Positions 1-6,743 of a stretch of 21,317 nt of DNA are shown here, piece after piece. Source of the DNA: a virus. The notes below the pieces were generated by a model. The model saw nothing but the letters and a program-made list of their open reading frames with translations. It did not search any database and was not told where the DNA came from. Location of the stretch: the IMG/VR virus record IMGVR_UViG_3300042542_000330, positions 1 through 21,317 of that record. One strand, 5' to 3'. How positions within the stretch are numbered: position 1 is the first letter of the stretch; each line of letters begins with the position of its first letter. Both the position numbers and the translations under genes were made by a program.

Positions 1-63
1 CGCACGACCAAACTGATTGAACAACTGGAGAAGAAAATTGAAGTACACATGGCGAAGTCTTAA
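1..63 (+). CDS. 3' end of an unidentified gene (partial)
   Basis: Only this frame is open from the left edge; the other two forward frames stop within the first 18 bases. It encodes about 20 residues (ending EVHMAKS) before TAA. The visible tail, KLIEQLEKKIEV, looks like the end of a charged helix or coiled coil. Too little is present to name a family. It overlaps the start of the next gene by 26 bases, consistent with the compact operon that follows. Confidence 0.5.
   Translation, partial: RTTKLIEQLEKKIEVHMAKS
28..31 (+). promoter_or_regulatory. Shine-Dalgarno that selects a TTG start
   Basis: A GGAG core (in GGAGAAG) sits seven bases before the TTG at 38. The later in-frame candidates, GTG at 68 and ATG at 80, lack a comparable site. 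This supports the unusual TTG start. It is inferred from spacing only. Confidence 0.5.
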
Positions 64-229
64 TGACGTGCTGGCCTCGATGCCAGAGACCGATGTCAAA
101 GCGCTGCTGGATGCTGAGATGGCTGGCCCTCGCCGCGTCAAGGTGATCGAGCGCCTGCACCAGCGCTACAACACGCTGCGCGTGGCCAGAGAGAGGGCCG
201 AGCTGCTGGCGCTGGCCACCAAGTCATGA
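38..229 (+). CDS. small conserved phage hypothetical protein
   Basis: About 63 residues if read from TTG at 38, chosen because GGAG lies seven bases upstream. The core reads SLNDVLASMPE, then DVKALLDAEM, then ERLHQRYNTLR and ARERAELLAL. It is alpha-helical and charged, without Cys or membrane segments. I recognise the general LNDV...LHQRYxTLR pattern from small phage proteins of unknown function but cannot assign a role. Its stop overlaps the next ATG (ATGA, 226-229), indicating translational coupling. The start is the main uncertainty. Confidence 0.65.
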   Translation: MKYTWRSLNDVLASMPETDVKALLDAEMAGPRRVKVIERLHQRYNTLRVARERAELLALATKS

Positions 230-441
230 ACAGGTTTGAGGCGTGGGAAGCGCACAACCTGGCAAAGTTTGCACAAGACGCCGCCACACGGCTGCTTGAG
301 CAAGAAGAGCTGATCGAGAGTCTGCAAGCAGACTTGAAGACAGCAATCCGTGCCTATCGGCACTTAGTAATCGAAGGAGCAAAAAATGACAGTCTACCCA
401 TCAGTACCGAACAAAGATTTCAAATGGACCAGCGGGGCTGA
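226..441 (+). CDS. small helical hypothetical protein
   Basis: 71 residues, ATG overlapping the upstream stop as ATGA. Residues about 5-50 are strongly helical and amphipathic (LLEQEELIESLQADLKTAI), a likely short coiled coil. The last 18 codons overlap the next gene by 56 bases, a long overlap for this operon, so the C-terminal tail is constrained by two frames. No known domain recognised. Coupling to neighbours suggests a shared early or middle operon. Confidence 0.65.
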   Translation: MNRFEAWEAHNLAKFAQDAATRLLEQEELIESLQADLKTAIRAYRHLVIEGAKNDSLPISTEQRFQMDQRG

Positions 442-547
442 CGTACAGGCCACTTGGCGCAAGTGGGGCTGGACTCCACCGTCCGAGAAGATGACGCCTC
501 CACCGCAGCCAGTAGAGAAGGTCGAGCCACTGCGGAGATACAAATGA
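386..547 (+). CDS. small Trp-rich hypothetical protein
   Basis: 53 residues, starting MTVYPSVPNKDFKW and containing TWRKWGWTPPSE followed by a proline-rich stretch and a basic end (LRRYK). An AAGGAG ribosome binding site lies seven bases before the ATG at 386. The stop overlaps the next ATG as ATGA (544-547). The three closely spaced Trp residues after TWRK and the Pro-rich tail suggest a peptide that binds a partner rather than an enzyme. Function unknown. The start, ribosome binding site and ATGA coupling make it a convincing gene despite its size. Confidence 0.7.
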   Translation: MTVYPSVPNKDFKWTSGADVQATWRKWGWTPPSEKMTPPPQPVEKVEPLRRYK

Positions 548-690
548 AGTGCCCACAGTGCAAAACTTGGACTGAAGTAATCGACAGCCGTATGCGATCT
601 GATAACACCCGTCGCCGCAGATATGTGTGCGCCAACATGCACAGGTTCACCACACTTGAGTTGGTTTTGCCGGAGAAAAAAACATCATGA
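544..690 (+). CDS. NrdR-type zinc-ribbon microprotein
   Basis: 48 residues. The sequence follows the zinc ribbon of the NrdR repressor of ribonucleotide reductase: MKCPQC at the start, VIDSR at 12-16, RRRRYVC at 23-29 and HRFTTLE at 33-39. NrdR is normally about 150 residues with a C-terminal ATP-cone; that cone is absent here. Ligands appear to be C3, C6, C29 and probably H33 (CANMH) in place of the fourth Cys. Likely role, by inference: a small nucleic-acid-binding or regulatory protein. A longer upstream extension in this frame is ignored because ATG 544 overlaps the previous stop as ATGA. Confidence 0.75.
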   Translation: MKCPQCKTWTEVIDSRMRSDNTRRRRYVCANMHRFTTLELVLPEKKTS

Positions 691-779
691 TCGATTGCAA
701 ACACAAATGGGAACCGTTGAACGACGCGCCTTTGTATCGCTGCATCCGCTGCGGTGCTTTTTTAAGGATCATCAAATGA
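687..779 (+). CDS. 30-residue putative zinc-binding microprotein
   Basis: Starts at the ATGA overlap 687-690 and ends in another ATGA overlap at 776-779. It carries C4 and H6 near the start (DCKHKW) and C19/C22 (YRCIRCG), a CxH...CxxC arrangement typical of a minimal zinc knuckle. No family assigned. The tight ATGA coupling on both sides and the paired Cys/His spacing support it as real despite its 30 residues. Zinc binding is inferred. Confidence 0.6.
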   Translation: MIDCKHKWEPLNDAPLYRCIRCGAFLRIIK

Positions 780-943
780 ACTGCTGCGATGAATACGGCA
801 ATTGCAGGCAGGGCAGGGATTGCCCGGTGCGAAAGCAATTGGAAAACGAAAAGCCAACCCCGGCTGATGGGCAGTTGGTATGGGCTGTGTTGGGATTCAT
901 TGTCCTGATGCTTGGGCTGTTGACATTGAGGAGTTGTTTATGA
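776..943 (+). CDS. small Cys-rich single-pass membrane protein
   Basis: 55 residues from the ATG at 776 (ATGA overlap with the previous stop). The N-terminal 17 residues hold four Cys (NCCDEYGNC, GRDCPVRK). A hydrophobic helix follows at about 33-51 (LVWAVLGFIVLMLGLLTL), and one Cys lies at the extreme C-terminus. The layout suggests an inner-membrane peptide with a Cys-rich cytoplasmic head. Role unknown. Its stop overlaps the next ATG at 940-943. Confidence 0.65.
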   Translation: MNCCDEYGNCRQGRDCPVRKQLENEKPTPADGQLVWAVLGFIVLMLGLLTLRSCL

Positions 944-1311
944 GCCATGTCATCAAGGCGCTGGAGGCATTCGCTGAGTTCGGTCGCTTGACTGCGCAAG
1001 AGTTTGCCGACTATGCCGACATCGGCAGGTATGACGCACACGCTGTGCTCAACCGCATGAACAAGCGCACCAAGGCTGGCGAGAAGCGCATCTACGTTGC
1101 TGACTGGACCCATGCACACGACGATGCACGGCGCTACCCACGGGCGGTGTTCATGATGGGCGACAAACCTGACAAGCCAAGGCCCAAGCCGGACATCCGG
1201 CTGAACCGACAGCGCAGTGAGCACAAGTCACTCAAAGCCATCCGTATGACCAGCGTGTTCAACATGGCGCTGCCACGCGACAAGATCAGAGAAATAAGGA
1301 GATCACTATGA
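940..1311 (+). CDS. hypothetical protein with possible winged-helix N-terminus
   Basis: 123 residues from the ATG at 940 (ATGA overlap). Residues about 3-50 read like a winged-helix fold: ALEAFAEFGRLTAQEFADYADIGRYDAHAVLNRMNKR, then a basic strand region (GEKRIYVADW). The C-terminal half is basic and proline-rich (DKPDKPRPKPDIRLNRQR), a likely disordered DNA-contacting tail. This suggests a small DNA-binding regulator, by inference from the helix-turn-helix-like pattern only. The in-frame extension upstream to 880 lacks support. Confidence 0.7.
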   Translation: MSHVIKALEAFAEFGRLTAQEFADYADIGRYDAHAVLNRMNKRTKAGEKRIYVADWTHAHDDARRYPRAVFMMGDKPDKPRPKPDIRLNRQRSEHKSLKAIRMTSVFNMALPRDKIREIRRSL

Positions 1312-1508
1312 AATGCAAATGCCATCCCGACTCGCCGTTCCATTGGGCGCACAACCCACGGCCAAGCATTTTTTTGCAAGACCCTATATTCAGGGCCAAG
1401 GGCGCGATGGTCAGCACCGACTACCGAGCCTTTGGCATCTACAGCCGGGCCAAGCCCAACGTCAAGCCGTTCCTGAATAAGCACGAGGTGCCCAAGGGAC
1501 GGCTGTGA
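1308..1508 (+). CDS. small CxCH-motif hypothetical protein
   Basis: 66 residues, starting at an ATGA overlap with AAGGAG ten bases upstream. The N-terminus MKCKCHPDSPFHWAH contains C3, C5, H6, H12 and H15, a possible metal site. The rest is basic with no recognisable domain (STDYRAFGIYSRAKP). It is the last plus-strand gene. Its stop lies only three bases from the stop codon of the convergent minus-strand virion gene. Confidence 0.65.
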   Translation: MKCKCHPDSPFHWAHNPRPSIFLQDPIFRAKGAMVSTDYRAFGIYSRAKPNVKPFLNKHEVPKGRL

Positions 1509-1511
1509 CGC

Positions 1512-4151
1512 TTACTCTTGCGGCTCTTGCACAGCGCCGCGAGCAGCGCCTGTTGTCAGGTCTTGCACAGCGTCAGCGACCCACTGGATGCCGTACTTGC
1601 GGCCCACGTCGATGGCGTCTTGGATCTTCTTCTGGTCAAACCCTGCGGCGCGGGGCTGGACAGCCTGGAAGACCTTGACGGCGTCGGTTGGGTTGAGCAG
1701 CAGCTCTTTGAGACGCGCTTCGGTGGCCTCAGACGCCTTCTTTGCCCAGAACTTGCTGAACAGCGATGTGATGGCGTAAGTTGCGCCAGACACAGGGTTG
1801 TAGATGCGCGACAGAATTTGCTCAGGTGGTACGCCAGTCAGTTGCTCGATAGGCGTTTTCGGTACTGTCTCGCCCCTGAACGGCACGTTGGTGATGTCCC
1901 TGTTCAGACGCCCTGACACGGTCACAAAGTCCTGCACCTTCTGAGCGTAGGTTGGGCCAAAGACGCGGTTGAACACCGCAGCGTTGTTGCGGTCGGTCAG
2001 CGCAGCGACAGGGTCTTTTGCGTTGATCAAGTCGTCCAGCATAAACGCCCGTACAGCATTGACGGAGTCCTTGTTCGCGCCGTACTGCTGCATGAACTTG
2101 TTGGTGAACTTGATGTCGCCGTACATCTTGCTGACCAAGTCCTGAGCGCTGCCCATTCCCTCGGCGCTGATGATCTGGTCGCCAGCCACGCGCTGGAACT
2201 CGGTGTTCAGGCGGGTGCGCTGGGCAATCAACTGTTGCACGTCTTGCGTTGCGGTTTGCAACTCGTCACGCAGGCCAGGCACCAGCGACACGCCGCCTTC
2301 GTTCTTCTTGAGCCACTTGGCCGCCGCCTTGGGGTCCAAAACGTCGTTCTTGAGCGCGGCGTTGGTAAAGCTGTCCAAGAAGGCCGAGCGCACCAGTTGC
2401 GTACCCTCTGGCCCGACGGCGTTGATGAACTCGGTGACGTTGGACTTGTTGCCGATGATCGCGGGGGCGATCTGCTCCACAAACTTCTTACGGTCCACAG
2501 CCGCCAAAGTAGCGGTGTCAAACGGCAGACCGACCTTTTGCAAATACGCCTTGTCAGCGTTGCGGTAGGCAGTGACAAACTCAGGGTCCAGGCTGTCGAT
2601 GTGACCGCCGACGCGCTGCTTCAACTCAGACAGCAGTCGAATGTCGGTCGGCACGTCAGTCTTGCTCAACTGGCGGTTGATCTCGCGCTTGAGCGAGTCC
2701 AAGTCCTCAATCGTGGCCGCGCTGAACTCTCTGCCGCCTGGCGTCATCGGAGCGCCTTCGGCGGTCAAGATGGCGCTTGGCTCGGTAGTTGTAGGACGGA
2801 ACCGCGCTTGCACCCGGCTGTAGATGGACGGGAACGTCTTGAACACGTCAGACGCACGCTCGCCAGCCACAAAGTTATAGATGTCGTCCACCGATCCGGC
2901 GGGCAGTTCCACATTCTTGGTTTTGGCGATGTTGAACGCCTCGGTGTACAGCGGCTTGACCTCTGCGTAGGCCGCTTGTTCCTTTTTCGCAACCAGATTC
3001 GACACACGCTGGCCGAACGCGGTAGGGTCAACCGACTGGCTTTTGTAAGCGTCGGCGATCTGCTCGTCCAGCGAGCGAACGCGGCGGGCTTGCGCTTTGG
3101 CCAAGTCAGGGCCAGTCGCCGTGACGACAGCCTTGGTTGGGTCGCCAAACAAGCGAATCTGGTTTTGCAGCAGCGCGGTCTTAGCGGCCTCGTACTGGTT
3201 GCCGTACTGAGCGCGGAATACCGGATCGCGCGACGACAGGTTCTGGATGAAGTTGTTGATGACCGGGTTGTCGGCCAGCAGGGCAGACACGGGCATCTGC
3301 ACCGCAGCGCCACCAGGCGCTTTGAGAGACACGCCTTGCTGCGCTTTGGCAGCGTCGGTCAGCGTCTTCATGAAGTTGGGGTCGGCAGCGCCTGCTGCGA
3401 TGAAGATGTTGCTGATGCGGTTGTCCACATCCTTGAGCAGTTCGTCCTCTGGGACTGTACCGCGCACCTTGTCCCATTGGCCCTTGACGACATCAAAACC
3501 TTTGCCTGCCAGCGGAGCGCCCTTCAAGGCAGTTCCCAAGCCGTAGGCCGAGCCAGCGCCGCCTAACAAGCCGCCGGTAATCTGACCGACTGTTGCGCCT
3601 GTTTCGCCGCCGAGTTTGCCGCCAATTGCGCCGCCGGCCTGACCACCAGCTTCAGCGCCAGCGCCGATGACGACTTGCTCCGCAGGGCGCATGGCCGCTT
3701 GGCCGAACATCCCCATGCGGCGAGTTGCTGCCAGCGCGGGGAACAAGTAGTTTTCTGGCGACGCAGCCGCTTCAATGCCAGCGGCTAGGATTCGCTGCCC
3801 ACCAGTTGTAGGGGCAGCGCCTGTGCTGCCCAGCGCCTGCATGGTTGGCTGGCGCACGGCCTCGCGGCCTGTACGGTAAGCGTCAACCACACCTGCTGCG
3901 GGGGCTTGCGCGGGCGCTCCAGCCGCACGCATACCCAACTCTAGGGGGTTGACACCCAGACGACTCAGCGTGTCGAACAAGACATTGGCTGTGCCCGACA
4001 CCATGCCTGCGCTGCCTGCCAAACCTTTACGGGCGGCTTCTGCTGCGATTGCACCTGTGCTTGGTGCTGGCGCTGTTGGCTCTTGGTCCAGAACAAAGCC
4101 AGAAGGCAGCGCCGATTCTGGGTCTAAAACAAATCCTGCTGGTAGTGCCAT
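1512..4151 (-). CDS. large internal virion / ejection-type protein
   Basis: 879 residues; it ends the late operon. The N-terminus has two copies of LPxGFVLDxE (about 3-11 and 15-23), then an Ala/Pro-rich linker. A glycine-zipper stretch follows at about 162-210 (GGQAGGAIGGKLGG, then GGLLGGAGSAYGLG), of the kind that packs helices in membranes. The remaining 650 residues are largely helical with low aromatic content. No lytic transglycosylase motif is visible. Position at the end of the late operon after nozzle and fibre genes, as for T7 genes 14-16, suggests a core protein ejected into the envelope. The ribosome binding site (GAGG, seven bases upstream) lies inside the previous gene's end. 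Function is inferred from position and composition. Confidence 0.75.
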   Translation of the reverse strand: MALPAGFVLDPESALPSGFVLDQEPTAPAPSTGAIAAEAARKGLAGSAGMVSGTANVLFDTLSRLGVNPLELGMRAAGAPAQAPAAGVVDAYRTGREAVRQPTMQALGSTGAAPTTGGQRILAAGIEAAASPENYLFPALAATRRMGMFGQAAMRPAEQVVIGAGAEAGGQAGGAIGGKLGGETGATVGQITGGLLGGAGSAYGLGTALKGAPLAGKGFDVVKGQWDKVRGTVPEDELLKDVDNRISNIFIAAGAADPNFMKTLTDAAKAQQGVSLKAPGGAAVQMPVSALLADNPVINNFIQNLSSRDPVFRAQYGNQYEAAKTALLQNQIRLFGDPTKAVVTATGPDLAKAQARRVRSLDEQIADAYKSQSVDPTAFGQRVSNLVAKKEQAAYAEVKPLYTEAFNIAKTKNVELPAGSVDDIYNFVAGERASDVFKTFPSIYSRVQARFRPTTTEPSAILTAEGAPMTPGGREFSAATIEDLDSLKREINRQLSKTDVPTDIRLLSELKQRVGGHIDSLDPEFVTAYRNADKAYLQKVGLPFDTATLAAVDRKKFVEQIAPAIIGNKSNVTEFINAVGPEGTQLVRSAFLDSFTNAALKNDVLDPKAAAKWLKKNEGGVSLVPGLRDELQTATQDVQQLIAQRTRLNTEFQRVAGDQIISAEGMGSAQDLVSKMYGDIKFTNKFMQQYGANKDSVNAVRAFMLDDLINAKDPVAALTDRNNAAVFNRVFGPTYAQKVQDFVTVSGRLNRDITNVPFRGETVPKTPIEQLTGVPPEQILSRIYNPVSGATYAITSLFSKFWAKKASEATEARLKELLLNPTDAVKVFQAVQPRAAGFDQKKIQDAIDVGRKYGIQWVADAVQDLTTGAARGAVQEPQE

Positions 4152-4155
4152 GCTG

Positions 4156-5397
4156 TTACCTCACTGGGGTCCATGTTTTGCCGCCGTCAGTAGACATGAT
4201 ACGTTCTTTGGTCTGGGGATTGGTGGCGTATTGGGGTGCAACAGGCGCGGTTTGGAACTCAGGGAAGTCCAATGCCAAATCCAAGGCGACGGGATCGTAA
4301 CCACCGCTGCGCTCTGCGATCTTGCGCTGGCGTGTGATTTCGTCGGTGGCCTTTTTGGTGTTCACGCGCTTGATGGTTTCCAATGCCTTACGCATCTTCT
4401 CCATTGTGTCTTTGGTCGGCGTAGAGGTTGCCAGCGTAGACAGGTAATCGGCAGCGCCGCCCAGCAAGCTGGGGTCTGCACCCGCAGCACGCAGTTCTTT
4501 CTGGCTCAGGTCGCCAGCGCCAGCAATCGCTTTGGCGAACTGCACTTGTGCAGCCCGGTAGGACGACGGGTTGCCGGAAGTAATGGCGTCGCCGATGTTC
4601 GCCAGCGCGTTGTCGGCAGAGAACACCGCTTTCGACTGCGGCTCGATAGTGCTCTGCACCTTGGCACGAAAGCCTGGGATGTCGACCAAAGCCTTTTGAC
4701 CTGGCAACACGTTAGTGATCGTAGGTGTTCGAGAGCGACTTTCTGCATCGACACGCTTGTTGACCACCGCTTTTTGCGTCGGCGTCAACTCCGCGAATGT
4801 TTTGTTGTCAAACAGTTCAGCAGACACGCGCTCGGCTTCAGCACCAAACGCTGGGCCTTTGGCCTCTTTAGGTGCGGTCAGGCGCTGGTACTCCGCTTTG
4901 AACGCGGCGTCGTACTCTGGCGAGCCTTCAGGCCCCTTCGTCGCGGCGAAAGCGCGCGCGTTGGTCAGTTCGTTGGTTGTAGGCGGTGCTCGCTCACGCC
5001 CGGCAGCCGCTGTCGAAGCAGCAGCCGCAGCCGTACGCTGCGCGATCAAAGCGCCGCTTTCTTGCTGCTGGCGATATATCTGCGCCAACTGCTGCTTGCT
5101 TTGTATGTCATCCCCCAGCGCGGCCATACCCTGCCGAAAAGACTCGGGATTGGTAAAGTCAATCTGGCTTGCAACTTGTTGAGCGCGGGTGATGCGCTGC
5201 AACTCAGGGTCTTGGCCACCAAGAGCACCACCGATGGCGCCGCCCAGCATATTAGCCCCACGGCCAATGGCGAAGTTCGCTTGCTGGAAGGGGTCAAGCC
5301 TAGCGAACTGCAACGCCTGAGCGTCGGCGCGTTCTTGCTGCTGCTGCTGATACATCTGAGGCGAAAAGCCAAACAGGGATGGAACAATATCTGCCAT
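4156..5397 (-). CDS. internal virion protein, putative
   Basis: 413 residues with a strong AAGGAG site before the ATG. It opens with MADIVPSLFGF, a Gln run (MYQQQQQERA) and a glycine zipper at about 44-60 (GRGANMLGGAIGGALGG). Ala/Gln-rich helices follow (AALGDDIQSKQQLAQIYRQ), then a mixed helical domain. The C-terminus ends in a short beta-like motif, MSTDGGKTWTPVR. It is sandwiched between two other Gly/Ala/Gln-rich proteins, fitting an ejected core protein. No enzymatic motif seen. The assignment rests on composition and location. Confidence 0.7.
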   Translation of the reverse strand: MADIVPSLFGFSPQMYQQQQQERADAQALQFARLDPFQQANFAIGRGANMLGGAIGGALGGQDPELQRITRAQQVASQIDFTNPESFRQGMAALGDDIQSKQQLAQIYRQQQESGALIAQRTAAAAASTAAAGRERAPPTTNELTNARAFAATKGPEGSPEYDAAFKAEYQRLTAPKEAKGPAFGAEAERVSAELFDNKTFAELTPTQKAVVNKRVDAESRSRTPTITNVLPGQKALVDIPGFRAKVQSTIEPQSKAVFSADNALANIGDAITSGNPSSYRAAQVQFAKAIAGAGDLSQKELRAAGADPSLLGGAADYLSTLATSTPTKDTMEKMRKALETIKRVNTKKATDEITRQRKIAERSGGYDPVALDLALDFPEFQTAPVAPQYATNPQTKERIMSTDGGKTWTPVR

Positions 5398-5407
5398 GTC
5401 TTACTCC

Positions 5408-6448
5408 TTAGATGATCGGGACGGGGTTGCCAAAGGTGTCGTAGGCAAAAGACGTTCCGGCAAGATTACCTGCGCTGGGCTGGGTAGAACCACCACTAAA
5501 CAGGTTGCGCACACCAGACGCAAAAGTTGGGTTCATGCTTGCTTGCGTCAGCGCCGTTGCAAACGGGTTAAAAGCGTTGGCATTAAATTGATTCTGCCCC
5601 GCAGCAGACAAACCACCGCGCAGCAAAGCCGCACCGCCTTCTGGGTTGGCTATACGCCCACCCAAAGCCGAACCAAGGTTCAGTGGGTCTTGGCCAAGGG
5701 CTTCCAAACCAGTTGCACCTTGCAGGTACGCTTGATACGGACCCAGAGCCGCAGCCTGACCGCCGTAGCCTTGTGTGAGCAGGTTGCCACCAGTGCCAAA
5801 CAGACCAGCGCCGAAGGCCGTTTGCTGCTGCCCGGCTTGCATGGCGTTGGCTGCCAGCGCAGCGTCTTGCTGGGCCAAAGCGTTGTAGTACGCCTCCATC
5901 TCGGGGCTGGCAGCACCAAGGCCCGCCGCGCCGCTTGGGCGTGCGCCTGTGGCCCCAACAGCCAAGCCGCCACGGCCAGTTTGGAACAACTGATTCTGAA
6001 GCTGCGCCATCTGACGCTCACGGCTTGGGGCCAGCAGCTCTTGCTGCCTAGACATGAACTGCTGCGCGGCCTCTTGAGGCGACTGCGCCAGGTACTGCTG
6101 GCCAAGGCCGAACAGACCCTGCGCCGCTTGGCCCAAAGGCGCAAACTGCTGCTGCGCTTGCTCGGCTTGCGTCAGCCCGCCGCCTGCCAGACCCAAGAAG
6201 CGGTCTTGCATCGCTGCCAGCTCGGGATTCAGCTCGTAGCTGGCACCCGACACACGGCCTTGAGGGTCGGTCTGGAACTGCGACGAACCAAAGCGCGTCG
6301 TGATGCCGACCGGACGGAAGCGAGCTTCTTCAGCCGCGAGCTGCGCTGCGCGTTCTTGCGCGGCTGCTTGAGCCTGCGCGGCTTTACGGGCAGACCTGCC
6401 GCCGAGCAAACCACCTAAAATTGCACCGCCTGCTGCGATAAATGGCAT
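5408..6448 (-). CDS. internal virion protein, putative (gp14-like position)
   Basis: 346 residues from ATG at 6448, chosen over the ATG at 6460 because GGAG is six bases upstream. The N-terminus is a glycine zipper with an adjacent basic helix (AAGGAILGGLLGGRSARKAA). Long Gln/Ala-rich helices follow (QAEQAQQQFAPLGQAAQGL, MSRQQELLAPSRERQ). The end is Asn/Gly-rich (NQFNANAFNPFATAL). Small internal virion proteins of podoviruses share this Ala/Gln-rich, zipper-bearing style. It is first of three such genes in a row. No specific family confirmed. Confidence 0.7.
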   Translation of the reverse strand: MPFIAAGGAILGGLLGGRSARKAAQAQAAAQERAAQLAAEEARFRPVGITTRFGSSQFQTDPQGRVSGASYELNPELAAMQDRFLGLAGGGLTQAEQAQQQFAPLGQAAQGLFGLGQQYLAQSPQEAAQQFMSRQQELLAPSRERQMAQLQNQLFQTGRGGLAVGATGARPSGAAGLGAASPEMEAYYNALAQQDAALAANAMQAGQQQTAFGAGLFGTGGNLLTQGYGGQAAALGPYQAYLQGATGLEALGQDPLNLGSALGGRIANPEGGAALLRGGLSAAGQNQFNANAFNPFATALTQASMNPTFASGVRNLFSGGSTQPSAGNLAGTSFAYDTFGNPVPII

Positions 6449-6449
6449 A

Positions 6450-6743
6450 TCAAACTCCAATCAAAACGTCGTCCACCTTTGACGGGTCTTTCTCGTCGGT
6501 GGCGTGAATACAAAACCAAACGCAATCCGTGATCGCCTTGACGCCGTGCGTCAAACCAGCCTTGATCTCAATGCAGGCTGGCGCTTCAATGACTTCAACT
6601 TCCTCGCCCTTGAGCACCGCCACCTTGCCACTGGCCAGGATTGACAGGTGGCTGAACTCATGCGTGTGCTTCAGAATGGCTGTGCCCGCGCTGAACTGCG
6701 CTTCCTTGGCGTACAGACCATCGCTGAAGTGATGAGTGATCAT
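6450..6743 (-). CDS. small single-domain cupin protein
   Basis: 97 residues starting at the ATG of an ATGA overlap (MITHHFSDGLY). A single cupin barrel is visible: motif 1 HTHEFSH gives H26, H28 and H32; GKVAVL at about 39-44 is the turn; the second motif contributes H66 (KAGLTHGV). Cupins bind a divalent metal and have varied functions. No substrate can be inferred. Phages are known to carry such cupins occasionally. Its place inside the virion operon, between a fibre and internal proteins, could mean a tail-associated role or a moron. A start five codons upstream is possible but less likely. Confidence 0.75.
   Translation of the reverse strand: MITHHFSDGLYAKEAQFSAGTAILKHTHEFSHLSILASGKVAVLKGEEVEVIEAPACIEIKAGLTHGVKAITDCVWFCIHATDEKDPSKVDDVLIGV

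Noticed and set aside
49-79. Possible frameshift joining MAKS (49-60) to LNDV in the next frame
   Set aside because: It would need a two-base change; the TTG start at 38 with a good ribosome binding site explains the second frame without an error.
2235-3566. 443-residue plus-strand open frame
   Set aside because: It lies wholly opposite the well-supported 879-residue minus-strand virion gene, with no ribosome binding site, no domain and Arg/His/Val-rich antisense composition.
3949-5415. 488-residue plus-strand open frame
   Set aside because: Antisense of the internal virion genes; crosses a gene boundary and has no domain or ribosome binding site.
5396-6418. 340-residue plus-strand open frame
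   Set aside because: Antisense shadow of the 346-residue gene, Arg/Leu/Gln-rich with no structure.
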